A stretch of 64,000 bases of DNA from Corynebacterium senegalense (GTDB lineage Bacteria > Actinomycetota > Actinomycetes > Mycobacteriales > Mycobacteriaceae), in NCBI RefSeq assembly GCF_900411315.1, contig NZ_LS990887.1, positions 248,001-312,000 on the forward strand. Reading direction: 5' to 3'. The notes below the pieces were generated by a model. The model made no database searches. It saw only the letters and a program-made list of their open reading frames with translations, and was not told the origin of the DNA. Made by a program: the position numbers and the translations under genes. Below, one piece after another: positions 21,872-30,686 of this stretch (its first letter is position 1; the number at the start of each line of letters is the position of its first letter).

Positions 21872-24163
21872 TCAGCGGAAGATGTTAGCCACGCCCGAAA
21901 TGAAGGAATTTCCGGACCCCGCCAGGGGGTTGTCGGAGACCATGTAGGTCCACGTGGCGCTCGGGCGCTTCCACCCTGCGTCGGCCAGGTGGGCGCCCTC
22001 GGCGTCGATGGTGACCTCGTTGAAGGTCTCAACGGCCCGGTCCACCGCACGGTTGGCCAGGTCCGTGAACTCGCGCACGGCGATGCGGTGGTACTCGTCG
22101 ATCGGGGTCTCGCGGGCGATGGCGCGCAGGTGGATCGATTCGCGGACGTCGTCCATGAGGGCGAGGTGCTCCGACCACTCGTCGTCGAGGTGGAACAGCA
22201 TGATCTCCCGGGCCGCCTGCTCCCGGACCTCTGCGGGCAGCTCGCCCAGCTCGGCGGCGCGCTGCGGGCTGCGCTCCGCAAGCTCGCGCCAGGCGAGGTC
22301 GGTGTCCAGCAGCGCCGCGCGCCGCTCGTCGAGGATCGCGCGGTGGTCGGCGAGCAGCTTGTTGTACTTCCAGGTCTGGGAGTGGATCTCCAGGAGCTGG
22401 CCCTCGGTGACGCGCTGGCAGTGCTCGACGAAGCTGGAGACACGCCCCGATTCGATCCGCCCGTCCTCCCCCGGGTGCGCCGTGACCTGCTCGCCGGCGC
22501 CGCCGGTGGCGACGATGTCGTCCTCCAGCGAGACGAAGAAAACGCTCAGGCCGGGGTCGCCCTGCCGTCCTGCGCGGCCGCGCAGCTGGTTGTCCAGGCG
22601 CGCCGTGCGGTGCCGCGCGGTGCCGATCACGGCGAGGCCGCCGAGGCCCGCCACCTGGGCGCGGTCCGCCTCGTCCGCCCCGCCGAGGCGGATGTCCGTG
22701 CCGCGGCCCGCCATCTGGGTGGACACCGTCACCCGCCCCACGTCGCCCGCCTCGGCGATGATCCGCGCCTCCTCCTGGTCGTTCTTCGCGTTGAGCACGT
22801 TGACAGCGATCCCGCGCCCGTGCAGCGCCTCCGCCAGGCCCTCCGACTCGGCCACGTCGTGGGTGCCCACGAGCACCGGCTGGCCGAGCGAGTTGAGGTG
22901 CGCGATCTCCTCGACGATCGCGGCGTCCTTCTCCTCCATCGTGGCGTAGATCCTGTCCGCCTCATCGAAGCGCCGCAGCGGCTGGGCCCTGTCAATCACG
23001 GACACGTGCAGCCCGTAGAAGGAGCGCAGCTGGTCGGTGGCTTCCACGGCGGTTCCGGTCATCCCGCAGACCCGCGGGTAGCGGCCCATGAGCGCCTGCA
23101 GGGTGATCGAGTCGAGGATGCGCCCGCCCTCGGACACGTCGAGGCCCTCCTTCGCCTCGACGGCCGCCTGCAGGCCGTCCGGCCAGCGCTGGAGCTCGGC
23201 GACGCGGCCGCGGGAGGCGTCGACAAGCGAAACCTTGCCCTCGTCGACGATGTAGTGGATGTCGCGGATGAGCAGCGCGCGGGCGTGCAGCGCCAGGTTG
23301 ACGCGGACCAGGGTGTCGCCGATGTGCTCGTCTGAGTACAGCGAGTCGATGCCCAGCAGCGCCTCCACGCGGCGGGCGCCCTCGTCGGTGAGGACGGCGT
23401 TGCGGCCCTCGGTGTCGATGACGTAGTCCTTCTTCTCCCGCAGGTGCGACACGGCCTCGGTGATCCGCCCGGTGGCCTGGGTGCCGGGCTGCGAGCCGGC
23501 GAGGACGAGGGGGACGAGGGCCTCGTCGACGAGCACGCTGTCGGCCTCGTCGACGATCGCCACGTCCGCGGGGGCCTGGACCGTCTGGCTGCGGTGGGTG
23601 ATCTGGTTGTCGCGCAGGTGGTCGAAGCCGACCTCCGCGACCGGCGCGTAGACGATGTCGCGCCGGTAGACGCCGGCGCGTTCCCGCCTCGTCGAGGCCT
23701 CCGTCACCGCGCCCACGCTGAGCCCGAAGAACTCCACCAGCGGGCGCATCCATTCGGCGTCGCGCTGCGCGAGGTAGTCGTTGACGGTGATGACGTGGAC
23801 GCGCCGCCCGGTCAGGGCGTAGCCCGTCGCCGCGATCGCACCGACGAGGGTCTTGCCCTCGCCGGTGGCCATCTGGATCACGTCGCCCTCCAGCAGCCGC
23901 AGGACCGCCTGGTTCTGTACCTCGAAGGGGGTCATGCCAAGGGTGCGCGAGGATGCGACGGAGAGGATCGCCAGGAACGCCGCCTTGTCGCGCACCTCTC
24001 CCCCCTCGACGGTCTCGCGGACGGCGGCGGCGAGTGAGGCGTCGTCACGCTGCTCGAACGAGCCGATCAGCTCGTGGGCCGAGGAAACAATGCTTTTCGA
24101 CGCCTTGTCGTTGCGCTCCGAACTCGACCCCATGGCCTTCCAGAACCAGTCAAAAGCACCCAT
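21872..24163 (-). CDS. secA2: Accessory preprotein translocase ATPase SecA2
   Basis: 763 residues, shorter than housekeeping SecA (about 850-950). The ATPase motifs are present: MATGEGKTL (about 98-106), TVNDYLAQRD, VDEADSVLVDEA, TGTAVEATDQL and QMAGRGTDIRLGG. The C-terminal zinc-binding and linker tail of SecA1 is absent, which together with its position beside odhI marks it as the second SecA of actinobacteria, exporting a subset of proteins. ATG 24163 follows GAAAGGACG at good spacing; GTG 24172 is too close to that site. Confidence 0.94.
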   Translation of the reverse strand: MGAFDWFWKAMGSSSERNDKASKSIVSSAHELIGSFEQRDDASLAAAVRETVEGGEVRDKAAFLAILSVASSRTLGMTPFEVQNQAVLRLLEGDVIQMATGEGKTLVGAIAATGYALTGRRVHVITVNDYLAQRDAEWMRPLVEFFGLSVGAVTEASTRRERAGVYRRDIVYAPVAEVGFDHLRDNQITHRSQTVQAPADVAIVDEADSVLVDEALVPLVLAGSQPGTQATGRITEAVSHLREKKDYVIDTEGRNAVLTDEGARRVEALLGIDSLYSDEHIGDTLVRVNLALHARALLIRDIHYIVDEGKVSLVDASRGRVAELQRWPDGLQAAVEAKEGLDVSEGGRILDSITLQALMGRYPRVCGMTGTAVEATDQLRSFYGLHVSVIDRAQPLRRFDEADRIYATMEEKDAAIVEEIAHLNSLGQPVLVGTHDVAESEGLAEALHGRGIAVNVLNAKNDQEEARIIAEAGDVGRVTVSTQMAGRGTDIRLGGADEADRAQVAGLGGLAVIGTARHRTARLDNQLRGRAGRQGDPGLSVFFVSLEDDIVATGGAGEQVTAHPGEDGRIESGRVSSFVEHCQRVTEGQLLEIHSQTWKYNKLLADHRAILDERRAALLDTDLAWRELAERSPQRAAELGELPAEVREQAAREIMLFHLDDEWSEHLALMDDVRESIHLRAIARETPIDEYHRIAVREFTDLANRAVDRAVETFNEVTIDAEGAHLADAGWKRPSATWTYMVSDNPLAGSGNSFISGVANIFR

Positions 24164-24326
24164 CTGCGGCACGTCCTTTCCTCGGCGTCTGCGTCACCCC
24201 ACCACATTACGGCAGCCACTTTCCCGCCCGGGCTCTTCCTGCAATATCCTCTAGTTCCGTCGGCCGCCCTCGCCGCGCGAGCCGGCCCCGCAGCAGCGCT
24301 ACCGACCCAGGAGGTCCTTCTCCCCC

Positions 24327-25490
24327 ATGCTTTCCCTCAACGTCAAGGTCCCGTCGTCCACCGGGACCATGATGGCCGGCACGATCGACCAACCCGACCA
24401 CCCGGCCGAGGCCTACGCCATCTTCGCCCACTGCTTCGCGGGCTCGCGGCACACCCCGGGCGCATCGCGCATCTCGAAGAAGCTCACAGAGCACGGCATC
24501 GCCACCCTGCGCTTCGACTTTCCCGGCCTGGGCCAGTCGGAGGGCGAGTTCCGGGACACCACCTTCAGCCAGAACGTCGACGACATCGTCGAGGCCGCGC
24601 AGTGGCTGGCGGAGCACTACCAGGCGCCGCAGCTGCTCATCGGCCACTCCCTCGGCGGGGCGGCGGCGCTCAAGGCGGCGACGCGCCCCGAGCTGAAGAA
24701 GACGCTGAAGGCGGTGGCCGCGGTGGGCGCCCCCTTCGACCCGGCGCACTCGGTGCTGCACTACGCGGACAAGATCGGCGAGGCCGACGCGAACGGATCC
24801 GTGGTGGTCACCCTGGGCGGGCGCGACCTGACCATCTCTCGGGAGTTCCTCCTTGACCTGGCGGAGACCGACCCGCAGACCTACCTGCCCACCCTGCGCA
24901 AGCCACTGCTGCTCGTGCACTCCCCGATCGACCAGACGGTGGGCATCGACAACGCCCAGACCATCTTCCGCCTCACCCGCTACCCGAAGTCGCTCATGGC
25001 CCTGGACAAGGCCGACCACCTGCTCACCCGCCAGGGCACCGCGCAGCGCGCCGCCGACATCATCGGGTCGTGGGCGCGCCAGTACATCGACCCCCAGTTC
25101 GTCGCCGAGCCGACCACGGACACCAACGCGGTCTCCTACAGTGCGCGGGGCACCCGCTACGGCGACGTGGTGCGCACCTCCAACCGCGCGATCACCACCG
25201 ACCGCGCGAAGAACTCCGGCGGCAAGGGCCAGGGCGTGACATCGACGGGCCTGTTCATGAGCGCGCTCGCTGTCTCCAGCTCGCAGGCGATCCGAGAGGC
25301 CGCCAAGGGCATGAAGCTTGACGACGTCCGCGTCGAGGTCACCCACCTAGGCGGCACCTCGTTCACCCGCGAGGTGACCCTAACCGGCGCGCTGAGCGCC
25401 GAGGAGAAGCAGGCGCTGCTCGCCGCGGCCCAGGGATCCCGCATCGACGGCTTCGCGGGCGGCACCAGCATCGAAACCACACTGGCGTAA
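24327..25490 (+). CDS. Alpha/beta hydrolase fused to a cysteine-free OsmC-like domain
   Basis: 387 residues. The N-terminal 250 or so form an alpha/beta hydrolase: HCFAGSR oxyanion region, FDFPGLGQSEG, nucleophile Ser108 in GHSLGG, and LDKADHLL supplying the His. From about residue 260 an OsmC-like domain follows (TNAVSYSARGTRYGDVVRTSNR, then STGLFMSALAVSSSQAIREAA). OsmC peroxidases use two Cys; here the first position reads AVSSS and the domain contains no Cys at all, so peroxidase chemistry is unlikely. AGGAGG precedes the ATG. Substrate unknown. Divergent from secA2. Confidence 0.88.
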   Translation: MLSLNVKVPSSTGTMMAGTIDQPDHPAEAYAIFAHCFAGSRHTPGASRISKKLTEHGIATLRFDFPGLGQSEGEFRDTTFSQNVDDIVEAAQWLAEHYQAPQLLIGHSLGGAAALKAATRPELKKTLKAVAAVGAPFDPAHSVLHYADKIGEADANGSVVVTLGGRDLTISREFLLDLAETDPQTYLPTLRKPLLLVHSPIDQTVGIDNAQTIFRLTRYPKSLMALDKADHLLTRQGTAQRAADIIGSWARQYIDPQFVAEPTTDTNAVSYSARGTRYGDVVRTSNRAITTDRAKNSGGKGQGVTSTGLFMSALAVSSSQAIREAAKGMKLDDVRVEVTHLGGTSFTREVTLTGALSAEEKQALLAAAQGSRIDGFAGGTSIETTLA

Positions 25491-25551
25491 TTCACCCGTC
25501 TACGAAACGCGCCCTGACCAGGCGATTACACCTTTCCTCCGTGCGTGATGT

Positions 25552-25557
25552 AATCTA
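25552..25557 (+). promoter_or_regulatory. Candidate -10 box of the tRNA-Pro gene
   Basis: TAATCT lies 38 bases before the mature tRNA 5' end; TTACAC at 25527-25532 is a weak -35 candidate at longer-than-ideal spacing. Confidence 0.4.
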
Positions 25558-25595
25558 TCCGAGTTGCCGCGGGCACCACAGGTTACCGCAGTACA

Positions 25596-25669
25596 CGGGC
25601 TATGGCGCAGTTTGGTAGCGCACTACACTGGGGGTGTAGGGGTCGCAGGTTCAAATCCTGTTAGCCCGA
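25596..25669 (+). tRNA. tRNA-Pro (anticodon GGG)
   Basis: 74 nt. Acceptor arm CGGGCTA (25596-25602) pairs with TAGCCCG (25662-25668). The anticodon stem CTACA/TGTAG encloses CTGGGGG, giving anticodon GGG at 25630-25632. The T-loop TTCAAAT is standard. CCA is not encoded (the 3' sequence is GAC AGA). A strong terminator follows. Confidence 0.95.
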
Positions 25670-25679
25670 CAGAAAGACA

Positions 25680-25708
25680 GGCCGGGAGCGCACGCTCCCG
25701 GCCTTTTT
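25680..25708 (+). terminator. Terminator after tRNA-Pro
   Basis: GGCCGGGAGCG (25680-25690) pairs with CGCTCCCGGCC (25693-25703) and is followed by TTTTT. Confidence 0.9.
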
Positions 25709-25717
25709 CGCGCCGGG

Positions 25718-26680
25718 CTACTCCCCCATCACGCGCAGCGCGCCGGGGCGGATCTCCACCTCCACCGCGCTCACCTCGCCCACCGGGTCCCCGTCGAGCT
25801 CGAAGAGGTGCGGCGCGGCCAGCTGCACGGTGGCTCGAGTGCCCTGCGCGTACTCGAGCACGCCAGCGCGGCGCGGCACCACCCGCCTGGGGGATTCCTC
25901 GGGCCGGGGCCTACCCAGCGCGGCGCGAACAGCCGCGGCCACGAGGCGGTTCCCGATGTCGATCCACCCGAACGGTCCCCGCGGGGCCATCGCGACCAGG
26001 TCGAACAGGCCGTCGTCGGGCCTGGCCGCGGGGAAGAGCGGGAACTCGTTGAGCAGCTGGCCGCAGTTTCCCAGGATCAGGGTGTGCAGGCGGGTCTCGC
26101 CCACCCGCTCGCCGTCGACGGTGTAGGTCACCTTCACGTTGCGCCCCCGGGCGAGCGACCTGAGGATGCCCTGCCCGTAGGCCAGCGGGCCGATCCGCTT
26201 CTTCAGCCGCTCGTCGGTGTGCTCGATCATCCCGGTGTCGATCCCCAGCCCCGCCATGACGGTGAAACCCGAGCGCTCGTTGGTGCCGTCCGGCCGGTGC
26301 AGCGTGACGGCGCAGAAGTCGACGGGACGCTCACGGCCCGCGAACGCCCGGCGCACTGACGCGTCCAGGTCGAGGTCCATGCCGAGGTTGCGCGCCAGCA
26401 GGTTGCCCGTCCCCGCAGGCACGACGGCTAGCCTCACCCCGGATCCGGCCAGGGCCGCGGCGACGGCCCGGACGGTTCCGTCCCCGCCGGCCACCACCAC
26501 GGTGCCGATCCCCGGGCGGGCGGCCGCGGCCTGGGCGTGGCCGTCGTCGTAGGGCGTCGTCGCGGCCCACTCCACGCGCGTGCCCCGCGGGGCGTGGGTG
26601 GCGACGCTCTCGCGCAGCTTCCGCTCGTTCACCTTCGCGGGGTTGTACACCACGAGCACGGCACCTCGGTCGTTCACCAT
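25718..26680 (-). CDS. Diacylglycerol-kinase-family lipid kinase
   Basis: 320 residues of the DagK/YegS lipid kinase family. The nucleotide-binding GGDGT (65-69) is in VVVAGGDGTVRAVAAAL; VPAGTGNLLARNL and the glycine-rich MAGLGIDTGMI follow. The C-terminal beta-domain ends with LFELDGDPVGEVSAVEVEI. It probably phosphorylates diacylglycerol or a related lipid in phospholipid recycling. The ATG is five bases after the stop codon of the esterase gene, without a proper ribosome binding site; TACCGT seven bases upstream might instead drive a leaderless transcript. Confidence 0.88.
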   Translation of the reverse strand: MVNDRGAVLVVYNPAKVNERKLRESVATHAPRGTRVEWAATTPYDDGHAQAAAARPGIGTVVVAGGDGTVRAVAAALAGSGVRLAVVPAGTGNLLARNLGMDLDLDASVRRAFAGRERPVDFCAVTLHRPDGTNERSGFTVMAGLGIDTGMIEHTDERLKKRIGPLAYGQGILRSLARGRNVKVTYTVDGERVGETRLHTLILGNCGQLLNEFPLFPAARPDDGLFDLVAMAPRGPFGWIDIGNRLVAAAVRAALGRPRPEESPRRVVPRRAGVLEYAQGTRATVQLAAPHLFELDGDPVGEVSAVEVEIRPGALRVMGE

Positions 26681-26684
26681 CGTC

Positions 26685-27620
26685 CTAACGGTAGCTGACG
26701 CCGAAGAACTCGAGAATGCGGCGGGTGGCGAAGTCCTCGGTCACCGTCCGCGTGGGGTCGTTGCCGCCTCCCGGCCACACGTGCTGCCCGCCGCTGACCC
26801 GGTAGTGCACGAGCGCCGCGTCGCACTGCTGCCAGCGGCGCTCCGTGAGGTTCGCCGACGGGTTCGACGTCACCGCGGCCGGGAAGCAGTGGTTGCGCTC
26901 GGCGGCCTCGTCGAGCATGGTGTCCACCGAATCGTAGACCGTCTGGTGCCGCGTGCCTCCGTTGTACCCGATGACTGTGTCGTTCGTTCCGTGGAAGTCG
27001 ATGTGCTTCAGCGGGATCTGGGAGCACCCCTCAGACACCCGCTCGTAGAAGGCCGCCGACACGGTGGCGATGGCCGTGAAGTCCTGCGCCCTCTGGCAGC
27101 CCACGTACGCCGCGAACCCACCGCCGTTGGACAGGCCGGCGGCGAAGACGCGGGCGCGGTCGACGCCGAACTCCCCGTCCAGCTGGGCGCGCACGGCGTC
27201 CACGAACGCCAGGTCCTGCTCCCCCGTCGTCGTGGCATACGGGGCGGGCGCCCAAGCCTTGTCCCTGCCGTCCATGTACACAACCAGTGCGTCCGCCCGG
27301 TCCAAGTGCGAATAGCGGTGGATGGACTCCGCGTCCTCGTTGTAGCCGTGGAAGACGAAGATGAGCGGCAGCCTGCGCGCGCCCGAAGCACCGGGCGGGA
27401 TCGTCAGGAGATAGCTGCGCTGCAGGCCCCCAGCGGTGATCGTGCGGCGCTGCGTGGCCGGGGTGCCCTCCACCCGGGCCTGGACGGCGCTGGCGTCCTG
27501 GACGGTGCGAACGGGCGTCGGCAAGCCTGCCTGCGTGTGGCCCTGGGCGTCGCAGGACGCGATGAAGGGCAGCACCGCGAACGCGACCGCGGCCGCTGCT
27601 ACCCGCACCGTGTGTGGCAC
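26685..27620 (-). CDS. Secreted lipoprotein esterase of the polyhydroxybutyrate depolymerase/LpqC type
   Basis: 311 residues with a lipoprotein signal peptide; the lipobox IASC puts the lipid-modified Cys at 23. The mature part is an alpha/beta hydrolase with the oxyanion motif FVFHGYNED, nucleophile Ser164 in AGLSNGGG, and a C-terminal GGQHVWPGG supplying the His. The family includes PHB depolymerases and feruloyl esterases; the mycobacterial relative is LpqC. The true substrate is unknown. GTG 27620 follows GGAGGAG. Confidence 0.86.
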   Translation of the reverse strand: MPHTVRVAAAAVAFAVLPFIASCDAQGHTQAGLPTPVRTVQDASAVQARVEGTPATQRRTITAGGLQRSYLLTIPPGASGARRLPLIFVFHGYNEDAESIHRYSHLDRADALVVYMDGRDKAWAPAPYATTTGEQDLAFVDAVRAQLDGEFGVDRARVFAAGLSNGGGFAAYVGCQRAQDFTAIATVSAAFYERVSEGCSQIPLKHIDFHGTNDTVIGYNGGTRHQTVYDSVDTMLDEAAERNHCFPAAVTSNPSANLTERRWQQCDAALVHYRVSGGQHVWPGGGNDPTRTVTEDFATRRILEFFGVSYR

Positions 27621-27651
27621 CCGAGTCTCCTCCCCGCCCGTGGGGCGTTGC

Positions 27652-27657
27652 TAGATT
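27652..27657 (+). promoter_or_regulatory. -10 box of a leaderless methyltransferase gene
   Basis: TAGATT followed after seven bases by ATG 27665; no ribosome binding site is present. Confidence 0.6.
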
Positions 27658-27664
27658 ATCTCCC

Positions 27665-28444
27665 ATGAAGCCGAGCACGAAGGACACGCCCGCGTTCCGC
27701 GACGCGGCGCACAGGAGGTCCTCGGCGGGCTCCTTCAGCACGGGGGCGAGCGCCTACGACCTCGCCCGGCCGTCGTACCCTGTAGAAGTTACCGCGCTGC
27801 TGGCGGAAACGGGAACCCCGAGCCCGGCCACCGTCGTCGACGTCGGCGCCGGGACCGGCAAGCTCACCTCGCTACTCGCCACCGCCGGGCACCGCGTGCT
27901 CGCCTGCGACCCCTCCGCCGACATGGTCCGCGCGTTGCGCCGCAACCACCCGGGCATCCCCGCGTGGCGCGCGACGGCGGAGCAAACAGCGCTTGCCGAC
28001 GCCACCGTCGACGCCTACACCGCAGCCCAGACCTGGCACTGGGTGGACCCCACCCGCGCCAGCGCCGAGGCCGACCGCGTCGTGCGCCCCGGCGGGGCGC
28101 TGCTGCTGTGCTGGAACACCCTCGACGTGCGCCACCCCTGGGTGCTGCGCCTGAGCCGCATCATGCACTCGGGCGACGTGCAGCGCCAGGGTTTCTACCC
28201 CGACGTGCGCGCGCCCTGGCGCCTGCGGGAGGAGCGGCGTCTGACCTGGATCCAGGGGGTGAGCACCTTCGACCTGTTCGACCTCATGGCCACCCGCTCC
28301 TACTGGCTGCGCGCCGGGGAGCGGACCAGGGAGAAGATGACCGCCAACCTCACCTGGTACCTCTACGAGCGCCTCGGCTTCGGCCCCGGGCAGCTCGTGC
28401 CGCTGCCCTACCGCACCGACGCCTTCCTCTACCGCCGCGGCTAG
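27665..28444 (+). CDS. SAM-dependent methyltransferase
   Basis: 259 residues of class I fold. Motif I is VVDVGAGTGKLTSLLA, followed by ACDPSADMV as the ribose-binding acidic segment, and AAQTWHWVDPTRASAEADRVVRPGGALLLCWN as the UbiE-like core (shown in parts TWHWVD and RVVRPGGALLL). The pattern TWHWVD is common in small-molecule methyltransferases of the methyltransferase-11 type. Substrate unknown. The frame extends upstream to 27614 but ATG 27665 is favoured by the leaderless promoter. Convergent with der, overlapping its 3' end by four bases. Confidence 0.85.
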   Translation: MKPSTKDTPAFRDAAHRRSSAGSFSTGASAYDLARPSYPVEVTALLAETGTPSPATVVDVGAGTGKLTSLLATAGHRVLACDPSADMVRALRRNHPGIPAWRATAEQTALADATVDAYTAAQTWHWVDPTRASAEADRVVRPGGALLLCWNTLDVRHPWVLRLSRIMHSGDVQRQGFYPDVRAPWRLREERRLTWIQGVSTFDLFDLMATRSYWLRAGERTREKMTANLTWYLYERLGFGPGQLVPLPYRTDAFLYRRG

Positions 28445-29979
28445 CGCTTCTGGCGGCGCTCCCGCACCCGCACCGCGATGCGGATCGGGGTGCCGTGGTA
28501 GCCGAAGGACTCGCGGAACTTGCGCTCCAGGTAGCGCCGGTAGCCGGCGTCGAGGAATCCGGTGGTGAACAGCACGATTGTCGGCGGGCGCGTGGTCACC
28601 ATCGTGACGAAGAGGACGCGCGGCAGGCGGTTGTTCTTCATCGGCGGCGGGTTCGCCGCGATCGCCTCGCGCAGCCAGTTGTTCAGCTGCCCGGTGGACA
28701 CGCGCTTGTCCCAATTCTCCAGGGCCTCGCGCATCGCCGGCTCTAGGCGGTGCAGTCCCCGGCCGGTGTCGGCCGAGATGTTGAGTTTGGTCACCCACGG
28801 CAGGTGGCCGACCATCTCGTCGAATTCGCGGTCGAAGTAGTAGCGCCGGTCCTCGTCCATGAGGTCCCACTTGTTGAAGCAGATGACCATGGCCTTGCCG
28901 GCCTCCAGCACCATTGAAATGACGCGCTGGTCCTGCTCGGAGATCTCCTGGGAGGCGTCGATGAGCACGACGCAGACCTCGGCGGCCTCGATCGTGCCGC
29001 GGGTGCGCAGGCTGGCGTAGTACTCGTGGCCCTGCGCGTTCTTCACCTTCTTGCGCAGGCCCGCGGTGTCGATGAACTTCCACAGGGCGTCGTCGAGCTG
29101 GATGAGCTCGTCGACGGGGTCGACGGTCGTGCCGGCGACGTTGTCCACCATGGAGCGGTTCTTCTTGGACAGCTTGTTCAGAAGGCTCGACTTGCCCACG
29201 TTCGGCCGCCCCACGAGTGCGACGCGGCGCGGGCCCTCAGTGATCGAGTTCGCCGCGCGCGGCTCGTCGGGGAAGACCCGGAGAATCTCGTCGAGCACGT
29301 CGGCCCCGCCGCGGCCGTGCAGCGCGGAGACCGGCCACGGGTCGCCCAAGCCGAGGGCGTAGAACTCGGCGACGTCCGCCCACTGCGACTCCGACTCGAA
29401 CTTGTTGGCCACCAGCAGCACCGGCACGTCCGCGCGCTGCAGGTTGCGGGCCATCACCGCGTCGGTTTCGGTCACGCCCGTGTGGGAGTCGACCACCATC
29501 ACGATCACGTCGGAGGTCTCCATCGCGGCCTCGGACTGGCGGGCGATCGCGGCGTGGATGCCCTTCGCGTCGGGATCCCAGCCGCCCGTGTCCTGCACCC
29601 AGAACCGCCTCCCGCCCCAGTCGGCCATGTAGCTGACGCGGTCGCGGGTCACGCCGGGGTGGTCCTCGACCACGGCTTCACGACGCCCAATGAACCTGTT
29701 CACCAGGGTCGACTTGCCCACGTTCGGACGGCCCACGATCGAGACCGTGGGAAGCGCCTCCTCCACGTGGCCGGGCTGGGAGAAGCCGAAGGCCTCCTCG
29801 ACCTGCGCCCACTCCTCCTCGCTGAGCTCCTCGGAGCCCAGGGCCCCGGCATCGAAGGTCTCCGGGTCGAAATCGATGTCGAAATCGGTGTCGAAGTCAC
29901 CGGCGAGCTCGTCGAATCCCCCGTCGAAGGGCTGCTCGAAATTCTGCTCGACGCCGTCGTTGTTCGTCTCGTGGCTCAC
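28441..29979 (-). CDS. der: Ribosome assembly GTPase Der (EngA)
   Basis: 512-residue double GTPase required for 50S subunit assembly. Each G domain has its P-loop: GRPNVGKSTL (83-92) and GRPNVGKSSL. The G4 motifs NKFE and NKWD are also present, and a KH-like C-terminal domain ends in VRVRERRQKR. The first 75 residues form an extra strongly acidic extension (for example DFDTDFDIDFDPETFD) not found in the E. coli protein. The start codon overlaps the stop of cmk, so the genes are coupled. Confidence 0.95.
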   Translation of the reverse strand: MSHETNNDGVEQNFEQPFDGGFDELAGDFDTDFDIDFDPETFDAGALGSEELSEEEWAQVEEAFGFSQPGHVEEALPTVSIVGRPNVGKSTLVNRFIGRREAVVEDHPGVTRDRVSYMADWGGRRFWVQDTGGWDPDAKGIHAAIARQSEAAMETSDVIVMVVDSHTGVTETDAVMARNLQRADVPVLLVANKFESESQWADVAEFYALGLGDPWPVSALHGRGGADVLDEILRVFPDEPRAANSITEGPRRVALVGRPNVGKSSLLNKLSKKNRSMVDNVAGTTVDPVDELIQLDDALWKFIDTAGLRKKVKNAQGHEYYASLRTRGTIEAAEVCVVLIDASQEISEQDQRVISMVLEAGKAMVICFNKWDLMDEDRRYYFDREFDEMVGHLPWVTKLNISADTGRGLHRLEPAMREALENWDKRVSTGQLNNWLREAIAANPPPMKNNRLPRVLFVTMVTTRPPTIVLFTTGFLDAGYRRYLERKFRESFGYHGTPIRIAVRVRERRQKR

Positions 29980-30686
29980 TGCGCGCTCCTTCGAATCAGC
30001 TCCACGAGGGCCTGCAGCACCTCGTCGAGGTCCATGTCGGATGTGTCGATCACCTGGGCGTCCTCCGCCGGGCGCAGGGGGCTGACCGTGCGGGAGGAGT
30101 CGAGGTCGTCGCGGCGCTTGACGTCGGCAAGCACCGTGTCGTAGTCGGCGTCGCGGCCCGCGGCGACGTCCTGGTCGTAGCGGCGGCGGGCGCGCACCTC
30201 CGCCGAGGCTGTGAGGTAGGCCTTGGCGGGCGCGTCGGCGAGCACGACGGTGCCGATGTCGCGGCCCTCCACGATCGCGCGGTGCGCCTCGCGGGCGAGC
30301 CGGCGCTGCAGCTCGACGAGGTTGACGCGGACCTCGGGGATCGCGGAGACGGCCGAGACGTTGCGGGTCACGTCCGCCTCGCGGATCTCGCGGGAGACGT
30401 CTTCCCCGGCGAGGAGAACCTCGGTGGAGTCGGGGTCGTCCGACACGCTCAGGGGCAGGTCGCGGGTCGCCTCGATGACGGCGTCGGTGTCGGCCGGGTC
30501 GACGCTCGCGCGCAGCACCGCGAGGGTGGCCACCCGGTACATCGCGCCGGTGTCGACGTACTTCGCGCCCAGCAGCTTGGCCAGCGCCCGGCAGGTGGTG
30601 GACTTGCCGGTGCCGGAGGGGCCGTCGACGGCGAGGACGAGGCCGCCGTCGGGCAAGTTGGACAGGGTCAGCAGGTCGGCTCTCAT
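29976..30686 (-). CDS. cmk: Cytidylate kinase
   Basis: Phosphorylates CMP and dCMP. 236 residues with the P-loop VDGPSGTGKSTT, the DTGAMYR substrate segment and READVTRNVSAVSAIPEVR, followed by VEGRDIGTVV. ATG 30686 overlaps the rluB stop (TGATG) and has GGTGGAG upstream at a better distance than GTG 30689. Part of the conserved scpA-scpB-rluB-cmk-der order. Confidence 0.95.
   Translation of the reverse strand: MRADLLTLSNLPDGGLVLAVDGPSGTGKSTTCRALAKLLGAKYVDTGAMYRVATLAVLRASVDPADTDAVIEATRDLPLSVSDDPDSTEVLLAGEDVSREIREADVTRNVSAVSAIPEVRVNLVELQRRLAREAHRAIVEGRDIGTVVLADAPAKAYLTASAEVRARRRYDQDVAAGRDADYDTVLADVKRRDDLDSSRTVSPLRPAEDAQVIDTSDMDLDEVLQALVELIRRSAQ

Noticed and set aside
25596..25669. tRNA-Pro as a phage attachment site
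   Set aside because: No integrase or duplicated tRNA 3' end was found nearby.
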